Assembly: GCA_913046155.1 (NCBI GenBank)
Contig: CAJWRY010000034.1
Location: forward strand, 1 to 12,408
From: an uncultured Candidatus Nemicrothrix sp.
GTDB taxonomy: Bacteria; Actinomycetota; Acidimicrobiia; Acidimicrobiales; UBA8592
Direction: 5' to 3'
DNA length: 12,408 nucleotides
This document shows positions 6,617-12,408 of the stretch, one piece after another. The translations under genes and the position numbers were made by a program. Under the pieces are notes generated by a model, which saw only the letters and a list, made by a program, of their open reading frames with translations, ran no database searches and was not told the origin of the DNA. Position 1 is the stretch's first letter. Each line of letters begins with the position of its first letter.

Positions 6617-7449
6617 CCCAGAAAATGAGAAGTATGCTCTTTGCGCCAGGTAATAAATACGAATTGCTCCAGAACTTTTCAAAAATCCAGCCAGATATTG
6701 CAATCATTGATCTTGAAGACGCAGTACCAGATTCAGAAAAACAGGAAGCGCGAGAGAATCTGCAAAAGTATGCTCAAGAACAAAACAAAAACGCTACAAC
6801 AACTTATGTTCGAGTCAACGCTCTAATTTCTCAACACTTCGAAGAAGACATCCGATCTATACCTCCCCAAATAACTGGCATCGTGATACCAAAAGTAAAC
6901 GACGCTACAGATATTGAACAGGCAACGAAAGCGATAGAGCGAAGCTCGGTTAATGCAAAAATATTAGTTGGAATTGAAACCGTGAAGGGGCTCATGTCAG
7001 TACAAAATATTTTCAGCATCGCTTCAGTATCTGCAGCATATTTTGGGGCCGAAGATTACATACACGACCTCGGGGGGCTACGAACCTATGAGAACGATGA
7101 AGTGCTCTTTGCAAGAACTCAGATTGGAATAAGTAGTCGCCTTTTTGGGGTCCCAGTAGTTGATCAGATCGTGGCTGATTTTTCTGACAGTGAACGATTC
7201 ATGAGAGAAGCTCAACAAGCGAAATCGCTTGGGTTCACTGGAAAGCTATGCATACACCCATCGCAGGTTCCTCTAGCGAACCAATCATTTTCTTCAACAC
7301 CTGAGGAGATCCAACAAGCAACAGAGCTTCTAAAAATCTACGATGAAGCCGTCGCCAATGGCACAGCTTCAATCGTTCATAATGGCCAAATGGTAGATGA
7401 GGCCCTTGCGAAACAAGCTAGAAGAATCCTAAGCCAAAATAATGATTAA
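6613..7449 (+). CDS. HpcH/HpaI aldolase / CitE-like acyl-CoA lyase
   Basis: 278 aa TIM-barrel protein of the citrate-lyase-beta-like group. Enzymes of this family cleave 3-hydroxyacyl-CoAs (malyl-, methylmalyl-, citramalyl-CoA) by a retro-Claisen reaction or hydrolyse them. Visible: MRSMLFAPGN at the N-terminus, DLEDAV at 33-38, the CoA/substrate arginine in YVRVN (R67), metal ligands E122 (VGIET) and D148 (FGAED), and GKLCIHPSQV near residue 210. It overlaps the acetoacetyl-CoA synthetase stop by four bases (ATGA), which implies coupled translation. Candidates are citramalyl-CoA or beta-methylmalyl-CoA lyase. A lyase releasing acetoacetate would fit the neighbour but is only inferred. The 3' end overlaps the convergent transporter stop by four bases. 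Confidence 0.85.
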   Translation: MTQKMRSMLFAPGNKYELLQNFSKIQPDIAIIDLEDAVPDSEKQEARENLQKYAQEQNKNATTTYVRVNALISQHFEEDIRSIPPQITGIVIPKVNDATDIEQATKAIERSSVNAKILVGIETVKGLMSVQNIFSIASVSAAYFGAEDYIHDLGGLRTYENDEVLFARTQIGISSRLFGVPVVDQIVADFSDSERFMREAQQAKSLGFTGKLCIHPSQVPLANQSFSSTPEEIQQATELLKIYDEAVANGTASIVHNGQMVDEALAKQARRILSQNND

Positions 7450-8309
7450 GCTTCTTTACCCCTTAGAAGAATCGCAAAGATAATCATACCGATTCCAACA
7501 ACCTCATTAATCGTCGCTCTCTGCTGCAACGCTATGAAGCCAACACATGATGCAGTGGCAGGAAGAAGAGACTGCAAAAAAGCAAACCTCGTCTTAGTGA
7601 TCCTCTGTAAGGCGATCTGGTCAATTCCATATGGAATCACATTTCCCAAAATCCCAGTTGAAAGCGCAATTAAAATCAGCAGGGGGTACTCAAACGCATT
7701 TCCAATGGACGCTAAGGCCGTAGGAGAAATCATCAAACCACCAATAAGCATCCCGACACCTAACCCATCTAAATGAGCCCCAGACCGGGCAACCCTGCTC
7801 CCCAAGATAATATAAAGCGCCCACAAGGCGCCTGCTGCAAGAGCCAATAAAACACCCGTAAAAGTCCCCTCAGAAGTTACTTGCGCAAGAAAAAGAACTC
7901 CCAAACTGGCGATGACAAGGGAAGCCAAATTCTTGAATGACCTATTCCCCAGAGCAGCCACAGCGATGGGTCCTAAAAATTCAATAGCCACCGCATTCCC
8001 CAGCGGCAGATTATCTATAGCTAAATAAAAGCAAAGGTTCATTCCAGCCAAAACAATTCCAAATAGCGCAGTCCAAGCCAAATCAAGCTCTTCCATAGAG
8101 CGTCTCCATATTCGGCGAAGCAGGATGAGAATAATTGCAGCGCCAATTACTCGTAACGTCGCTACTAAGGTTGTGCCCACATCATCAAAGAGACTAAAAG
8201 CAAGAGCTGCACCTAAGTACTGGGAAATAGCACCACAAATAAATAAAAATTCCGGTGGGGCGGAAGACGCGAATTCGCTATTAATAATCTTAGATCTATC
8301 AAAACTCAC
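7446..8309 (-). CDS. EamA-family exporter, RhtA (threonine/homoserine) type
   Basis: About 287 aa with two EamA repeats and around ten hydrophobic helices, an inner-membrane metabolite exporter of the DMT superfamily. It resembles RhtA, the threonine/homoserine exporter, in blocks such as QYLGAALAFSLF, AGMNLCFYLAI, PLGNAVAIEFLGPIAVA, GALWALYIILG and the second-repeat VIPYGIDQIAL. An amino-acid cargo fits but is not proved. The frame is open to ATG 8345. GTG 8309 is chosen tentatively because a TACCGT box lies six bases before it and the longer start would leave 21 nt to the divergent dapD. It lies tail-to-tail with the CitE-like gene, stop codons overlapping. Confidence 0.85.
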   Translation of the reverse strand: MSFDRSKIINSEFASSAPPEFLFICGAISQYLGAALAFSLFDDVGTTLVATLRVIGAAIILILLRRIWRRSMEELDLAWTALFGIVLAGMNLCFYLAIDNLPLGNAVAIEFLGPIAVAALGNRSFKNLASLVIASLGVLFLAQVTSEGTFTGVLLALAAGALWALYIILGSRVARSGAHLDGLGVGMLIGGLMISPTALASIGNAFEYPLLILIALSTGILGNVIPYGIDQIALQRITKTRFAFLQSLLPATASCVGFIALQQRATINEVVGIGMIIFAILLRGKEA

Positions 8310-8315
8310 CAGATA

Positions 8316-8321
8316 ACGGTA
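8316..8321 (-). promoter_or_regulatory. Putative -10 box of the EamA exporter (TACCGT)
   Basis: TACCGT on the minus strand ends six bases before GTG 8309. It is a loose TANNNT match and counts only as weak support for that start. Confidence 0.2.
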
Positions 8322-8353
8322 CCCCAAACGACCAAAGCATCCCATTTACCCGC

Positions 8354-8359
8354 TAACGT
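8354..8359 (+). promoter_or_regulatory. Putative -10 box of dapD (TAACGT)
   Basis: TAACGT within CCCGCTAACGT ends seven bases before ATG 8367, and there is no Shine-Dalgarno sequence. A leaderless dapD transcript is suggested. The CCCGCTAAC string is shared with the moaA upstream region. Confidence 0.42.
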
Positions 8360-8366
8360 CTCTTCT

Positions 8367-9506
8367 ATGACAGAAATGCAAAGCCTTGAACAACTTAAAG
8401 AACATCAAGATGAACTTGAGAAAAGCCTCAACAACTATAAAGCACCATTCTCCTTCGGAATAGGTCTAGCGACCAAAGGTAGTAGCGGAGCCATTTTAGA
8501 CGTGTTGTACCCGGCACCACAGCTCGGATCAGACCCTTACTCATGTGCCATACTTGCCCACGCAACTAAATGGGACGGAACGACCACAACATACGAACTC
8601 GATAAAGGAACCCTTCAGGGCATAGAGAAGTCACTCACCACATCTCTAACAAATGTTGATTACAAAGAGGAAACAATGACATCCGTGAAACTCATATCCG
8701 ATGCCATCATCAACACAAATTCAGTAAATGGCGAAAGAATAGCAGTTGTGAGTTTCATATCCGATTCATCAGATGACCCTATTGATGCCATTGATAGTTA
8801 CCTTCGTCTTCATCTTCTTTCTTCACGGCTTGTCCAACCAAACACGATTAGTCTTGATGGGATATTCGGCAAACTTACAAATTGCGCATGGACTAATCTT
8901 GGACCATTTGAGATCACAGACTTTGATGCCAAAAGACTTTCACTTATCGCAGACGGTAAAGAGGTTTTCGTGCATGGAGTGGATAAATTTCCGCGCATGA
9001 CAGATTATGTCATCCCGTCGGGCGTTCGAATAGCTGACGCTAATAGGGTAAGGCTAGGTGCACACCTCTCAGATGGCACGACAATCATGCATGAAGGATT
9101 CTGCAATTTCAATGCTGGAACACTAGGCGCATCAATGGTTGAAGGGCGCATATCTGCAGGCGTCGTAGTCGGCGATGGCTCAGACATAGGTGGAGGAGCC
9201 TCAATAATGGGAACCCTCTCCGGAGGTGGAACTGAGGTGATATCAATAGGCCAAAACTGTCTTCTTGGAGCTGAATCTGGAATTGGTATCTCTCTCGGCG
9301 ATAATTGTGTTGTTGAAGCCGGCCTATATGTAACAGCTGGAACTCTGATCAGGGTCCCAGATGGTTCAACTGTTAAAGCTAAATTACTCTCAGGAAAAGA
9401 TAATCTTCTTTTCCGCAGAAACTCAACAACCGGAATAGTTGAAGTTCTGCTTCGCGGTGACAACTCAAGTTGGCAAGGGCTGAACGAGGAACTCCATGAC
9501 AACTAA
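8367..9506 (+). CDS. dapD: Tetrahydrodipicolinate N-succinyltransferase, actinobacterial type
   Basis: 379 aa. Transfers succinyl from succinyl-CoA to tetrahydrodipicolinate in the diaminopimelate/lysine pathway. The C-terminal half is very close to the mycobacterial DapD: DKFPRMTDYVIPSGVRIADA, RLGAHL, the left-handed beta-helix blocks NAGTLGASMVEGRISAGVVV and GGGASIMGTLSGGGTEVISIG, and SGKDNLLFRRNS. Glu259 in SMVEGR corresponds to the active-site glutamate of the M. tuberculosis enzyme. At 379 aa it is about 60 residues longer than that 317-aa protein. The excess is a charged, helix-prone N-terminal extension (about 1-31) and extra sequence inside the first domain (about 60-110). It is divergent from an RhtA-like exporter and followed after 14 nt by rsgA. 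Confidence 0.95.
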   Translation: MTEMQSLEQLKEHQDELEKSLNNYKAPFSFGIGLATKGSSGAILDVLYPAPQLGSDPYSCAILAHATKWDGTTTTYELDKGTLQGIEKSLTTSLTNVDYKEETMTSVKLISDAIINTNSVNGERIAVVSFISDSSDDPIDAIDSYLRLHLLSSRLVQPNTISLDGIFGKLTNCAWTNLGPFEITDFDAKRLSLIADGKEVFVHGVDKFPRMTDYVIPSGVRIADANRVRLGAHLSDGTTIMHEGFCNFNAGTLGASMVEGRISAGVVVGDGSDIGGGASIMGTLSGGGTEVISIGQNCLLGAESGIGISLGDNCVVEAGLYVTAGTLIRVPDGSTVKAKLLSGKDNLLFRRNSTTGIVEVLLRGDNSSWQGLNEELHDN

Positions 9507-9507
9507 A

Positions 9508-9513
9508 TATTGT
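9508..9513 (+). promoter_or_regulatory. Putative -10 box of rsgA (TATTGT)
   Basis: TATTGT begins one base after the dapD stop codon and ends seven bases before ATG 9521, with no Shine-Dalgarno sequence. It suggests rsgA has its own leaderless promoter in the 14-nt gap. Confidence 0.4.
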
Positions 9514-9520
9514 TAGAGCT

Positions 9521-10507
9521 ATGGTCAGTCTCCAAAAACTAGGATGGGAAAACTATACAAATCAAGTAATTGAAGCACCTCTATCAGAGGACATCGGAAG
9601 GGTTCGTCGCGTCGATAGGGGTGAGGTTGATGTCCTTACCTCAAATGGAGAAATTCGAGCGTTATCGGATAGTCAAAGAGCAAAATCAATAACTGCTCCT
9701 GTCACAGGAGATTGGGTAAAGGTGTTCAGAGACCCAGAACAAAGCTATCTTGTAGAGTCAGTTCTTCCCCGGTACTCACAAATCGTAAGGCGGGACCCCG
9801 CTGAAATTGAAAGACCACAGATTTTGGCGACAAATGTAGACGCAGTCGCCATCGTCCTATCAGCTGATAGACCAATAAATCTTGCACGCATCGAGCGATT
9901 ACTCGTAGTTGCAGCAACTGGTGACGCAAAGGCAGTCCTAATATTATCCAAAGCAGACCTTGGCACTCCAGCGGAATGGGATGAGCTAGACCACGAATTT
10001 CCTCAAGTGCAAAAGATTAAGACCAGCTCTTTCAGCGATGATGGAAAATCAGATATGGAAGCATTGCTTAACCCAAACAAAACTCTTGTTTTGCTTGGAG
10101 AGTCAGGTGTTGGCAAATCTACACTCGTTAATTACCTCGCAGGGCAAGAGAAGCAAGAGACAAAGGAAGTTCGCCTTAAAGATAGAAAAGGTAGGCACAC
10201 AACCACAGCTCGTGAAATGATTCTGATCCCATCAGGGGGGATAATCATTGATACCCCCGGTATTCGAGGAGTTGGCTTATGGAACGCAGAGAAGGGGATA
10301 GACAGAGTTTTCCACTCAATATTTCAGACCAGCCAAAAGTGCCGTTTCAACGATTGCACACACAAAGCTGAACCTCACTGTGCCATACAAAAAGCAGTAA
10401 GTGAAGGCCACATTCACCATGAAAAGCTTGAACGGTACCAAAGACTTGTAGAAGAAGCTTCAGAACAAACTGAAATTAGGAATAGACAAAATAGAAAGTT
10501 GAGATAG
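9521..10507 (+). CDS. rsgA: Ribosome small subunit GTPase RsgA
   Basis: 328 aa circularly permuted GTPase acting late in 30S subunit maturation. Domains in order: an N-terminal OB-fold (about 1-105), the permuted G domain, and a C-terminal zinc finger. The motif order G4-G1-G2-G3 is diagnostic: SKAD at 143-146, GESGVGKST at 193-201, RHTTT at about 226-230, and DTPGIR at 244-249. Zinc ligands follow the family spacing C274-x4-C279-x-H281-x5-C287. G4 reads SKAD instead of the usual NKxD, a change at the first position. The C-terminus is short, basic and glutamine-rich. All catalytic motifs are intact. Confidence 0.96.
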   Translation: MVSLQKLGWENYTNQVIEAPLSEDIGRVRRVDRGEVDVLTSNGEIRALSDSQRAKSITAPVTGDWVKVFRDPEQSYLVESVLPRYSQIVRRDPAEIERPQILATNVDAVAIVLSADRPINLARIERLLVVAATGDAKAVLILSKADLGTPAEWDELDHEFPQVQKIKTSSFSDDGKSDMEALLNPNKTLVLLGESGVGKSTLVNYLAGQEKQETKEVRLKDRKGRHTTTAREMILIPSGGIIIDTPGIRGVGLWNAEKGIDRVFHSIFQTSQKCRFNDCTHKAEPHCAIQKAVSEGHIHHEKLERYQRLVEEASEQTEIRNRQNRKLR

Positions 10508-10543
10508 TAACCTAAAATCAGGAAATATCAACAAGAACTACTT

Positions 10544-11752
10544 ATGGATTTCACCTATTCAATAACAGAAAAAGAGTTTGTAGAGGAAGTACGAACCTGG
10601 CTAGAAGAACACATAGTTGGCGAATTCGTCTCTTTGAGAGGAAAAGGTCTAACAGGGCACGATGATGTTCCAGCAGAGCTACAAATAGAGTGGGAAAAAG
10701 AATTAGCAAAAGGCGGCTGGCTAGGCATAGATTTCCCCAAATCCATAGGCGGAAGAGAGTGTTCATTGGTTGAACAAGTTCTTTTCCACAAAACTTATGT
10801 CGAAGCGCTTGCCCCTGGCAGAATACCCAATATGGGTGTGACCCTGTTGGGACCAACACTCATGGCTTATGGCACAAAAGAACAACAAAGTCGCTTTGTC
10901 CCGCCAATTCTTTCAGGGGACGAACTTTGGTGCCAAGGCTATAGTGAACCAGACGCTGGATCAGACCTATCAAATGTTCATACAAAAGCTGAGCTACAAG
11001 GAGATGAATGGGTTTTGAACGGACAAAAGGTCTGGACATCCCTAGCCCAGTTTGCCGACTGGATCTTCGTCGTAGCAAGAACAAGTAAAGATAGCAAAAG
11101 GCACAGTGGCCTAAGCTACCTTCTTGTCCCAATGGAACAGTCAGGAGTTTCTATTCGCCCCATAATCCAAATAACAGGTGGAGCAGAATTTAACGAAACT
11201 TTCTTTACCGACGCAAGAACACCAAAAGAAAACATTGTCGGTCAAGAAGGCGAAGGGTGGAAAGTCGCAATGGGCACTCTCTCATTTGAACGCGGAGCAT
11301 CAACTCTGGGACAGCAAGTGAGTTTCCGTCAAGAGTTAGATGAGCTTATGGCAGAGGCTAAAGCATCAGGCAGATGGGATGATCCGATAGTTAGACAAAA
11401 GCTCACTGAATCCTACATCGGACTCGAAGTCCTCCGTTACAACCAACTCAGAATGCTTACAGCCTTAGCAGCAGATGGAGTACCAGGAGCCGAACAGAGC
11501 ATAGGAAAACTATATTGGGCATCTTGGCACCGTCAATTAGGCGAACTCTGGATGCTCGTCAGGGGAGCATCGGGGATGATTGCCTGCAACGGGTATACAG
11601 GCCACGAAGGGAAAAGCTACTCCCTTGACAGAGAACAAAGAACCTTTCTTTACAGCCGAGCCCATACAATCTACGGCGGAAGTAACCAAGTCCAGCGCAA
11701 CATAATAGGGGAAAGGGTACTTGGGTTACCAAAGGAACCAAAGAACAACTAG
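10544..11752 (+). CDS. Acyl-CoA dehydrogenase family protein
   Basis: 402 aa flavoenzyme that introduces a C2-C3 double bond into an acyl-CoA. The three ACAD regions are visible: the helical N-terminal domain, the beta domain with QGYSEPDAGSD and LNGQKVWTSLAQFADW, and the C-terminal helical domain ending in IYGGSNQVQRNIIGERVLGLP. The position that carries the catalytic glutamate in MCAD-type enzymes (IYEG) is glycine here (G378). E249 in LSFERG aligns roughly with the alternative base used by isovaleryl-CoA and long-chain dehydrogenases. Substrate is unknown. This tail form is common in actinobacterial FadE-type enzymes. It is followed after 74 nt by a thiolase on the same strand. No Shine-Dalgarno sequence precedes ATG 10544. 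Confidence 0.93.
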   Translation: MDFTYSITEKEFVEEVRTWLEEHIVGEFVSLRGKGLTGHDDVPAELQIEWEKELAKGGWLGIDFPKSIGGRECSLVEQVLFHKTYVEALAPGRIPNMGVTLLGPTLMAYGTKEQQSRFVPPILSGDELWCQGYSEPDAGSDLSNVHTKAELQGDEWVLNGQKVWTSLAQFADWIFVVARTSKDSKRHSGLSYLLVPMEQSGVSIRPIIQITGGAEFNETFFTDARTPKENIVGQEGEGWKVAMGTLSFERGASTLGQQVSFRQELDELMAEAKASGRWDDPIVRQKLTESYIGLEVLRYNQLRMLTALAADGVPGAEQSIGKLYWASWHRQLGELWMLVRGASGMIACNGYTGHEGKSYSLDREQRTFLYSRAHTIYGGSNQVQRNIIGERVLGLPKEPKNN

Positions 11753-11813
11753 CCTCTGCTATCAGAAGCTAACCAAAATAGATCATAAATAAAGTACGAT
11801 AAATAACAAAACC

Positions 11814-11820
11814 GAAAGGA
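11814..11820 (+). promoter_or_regulatory. Shine-Dalgarno site of the thiolase gene
   Basis: GAAAGGA ends six bases before ATG 11827, one of the few clear ribosome binding sites here. The 74-nt gap upstream is A-rich, with a TACGAT at 11795-11800 that could be a -10 box but lacks a clear -35. Confidence 0.6.
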
Positions 11821-11826
11821 ACACGA

Positions 11827-12408
11827 ATGAACGACGCCTACATCATTGACGCAATAAGAACCCCTGTTGGTAGAAGGGGAGGTGGGCTATCTCAGGTACA
11901 CCCTGCTGACCTAGGAGCACACGCAATAAAAGGGCTTCTTGAGAGAACAGGTCTGGACCCACTTGCAGTAGATGATGTAATAATGGGTTGTCTTGACACT
12001 ATGGGCCCACAAGCAGGCGATATTGCACGAACTGCATGGCTCGCCGCAGGTATGCCAGAGTCAGTTCCAGGCGTAACGGTTGATCGCCAATGCGGCTCTG
12101 GTCAACAAGCAGTAAGTTTCGCTGCTATGGGAGTGATGTCTGGCGTTCAAGACCTTGTGGTAGCTGGCGGCATACAAAATATGAGCCTAATTCCAATAGG
12201 GGCAGCTATGGATGTCATGGGGCATGAAAGTATTGGACATCCAGAAATTGAAGATCCCTTCACTACGTCAAAGGGATGGGTGGATCGCTATGGCACACAA
12301 GAAGTTTCTCAATTTCGAGGAGCGGAACTCATCGCAAAGAAGTGGAACCTCAGTAGAGAACAATTAGAGGAGTTTGCTTTAGAATCCCATGAAAGAGCAG
12401 CTCAAGCT
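11827..12408 (+). CDS. Thiolase / acetyl-CoA C-acyltransferase (partial at right edge)
   Basis: The first 194 codons are present and the frame is open to the window edge. Thiolases cleave 3-ketoacyl-CoA with CoA, or condense two acetyl-CoA. The N-terminus has the family start AYIIDAIRTPVGRRGG, and the nucleophilic cysteine C89 sits in DRQCGSGQQA, followed by VVAGGIQNMS at about 112-121. The DRQCGSGQQA form resembles the actinobacterial FadA-type degradative thiolases, including steroid-linked ones, more than the PhaA biosynthetic group, but chain-length preference cannot be read. The histidine and second cysteine of the active site lie beyond the edge. With the upstream dehydrogenase and the acetoacetyl-CoA synthetase nearby, it could split acetoacetyl-CoA to acetyl-CoA. 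Confidence 0.93.
   Translation, partial: MNDAYIIDAIRTPVGRRGGGLSQVHPADLGAHAIKGLLERTGLDPLAVDDVIMGCLDTMGPQAGDIARTAWLAAGMPESVPGVTVDRQCGSGQQAVSFAAMGVMSGVQDLVVAGGIQNMSLIPIGAAMDVMGHESIGHPEIEDPFTTSKGWVDRYGTQEVSQFRGAELIAKKWNLSREQLEEFALESHERAAQA

Noticed and set aside
9005..9502. 165-codon open frame on the minus strand inside dapD
   Set aside because: It is antisense to the highly conserved DapD beta-helix, has a Ser/Pro-rich composition typical of a complementary-frame shadow, matches no family I know, and has no promoter or ribosome binding site.

Overview
The window looks like a gene-dense chromosomal segment from an actinobacterium with mid-40s % G+C and very short intergenic spacers. Four features point there: a DapD closely resembling the mycobacterial form, a small FmdB/Ruc-like zinc-ribbon protein, a MoeA-type protein sharing a cluster with a membrane protein that resembles the actinobacterial receptor GlpR/SepX, and start codons placed 6-8 nt after TANNNT boxes with no Shine-Dalgarno sequence (leaderless-type starts). 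The compact layout would suit a free-living aquatic lineage, possibly Acidimicrobiia-like, but order and family cannot be fixed from this sequence.

Left part (1-4606): the C-terminal end of a probable undecaprenyl-diphosphatase (uppP) converges on an FmdB-type protein with a polyserine tail, which follows plsY (acyl-phosphate glycerol-3-phosphate acyltransferase) on the minus strand. Divergent from plsY is a plus-strand cluster of moeA/glp, moaA and moaC, then a small three-helix membrane protein resembling GlpR/SepX, then tRNA-Ala(CGC). It combines early and late molybdenum-cofactor steps with what looks like the gephyrin-like Glp/GlpR cell-division pair of Actinobacteria.

Middle part (4661-8309): acetoacetyl-CoA synthetase is translationally coupled (ATGA overlap) to a CitE-like HpcH/HpaI-family lyase. 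This pair converges, with overlapping stop codons, on an EamA-family exporter of the RhtA type.

Right part (8367-12408): dapD (lysine/diaminopimelate pathway) lies divergent from the exporter, followed by rsgA (30S maturation GTPase), an acyl-CoA dehydrogenase and the 5' part of a thiolase cut by the window edge. Acetoacetyl-CoA synthetase, lyase, dehydrogenase and thiolase together suggest breakdown of acyl-CoA or branched-chain acids through acetoacetyl-CoA to acetyl-CoA; the exact substrate is not readable from sequence.

No mobile element, CRISPR array, integrase or phage gene was seen. The most interesting signals are the glp-moaA-moaC-glpR arrangement, the recurring leaderless-type start architecture, and the coupled acetoacetyl-CoA synthetase/CitE-like lyase pair.
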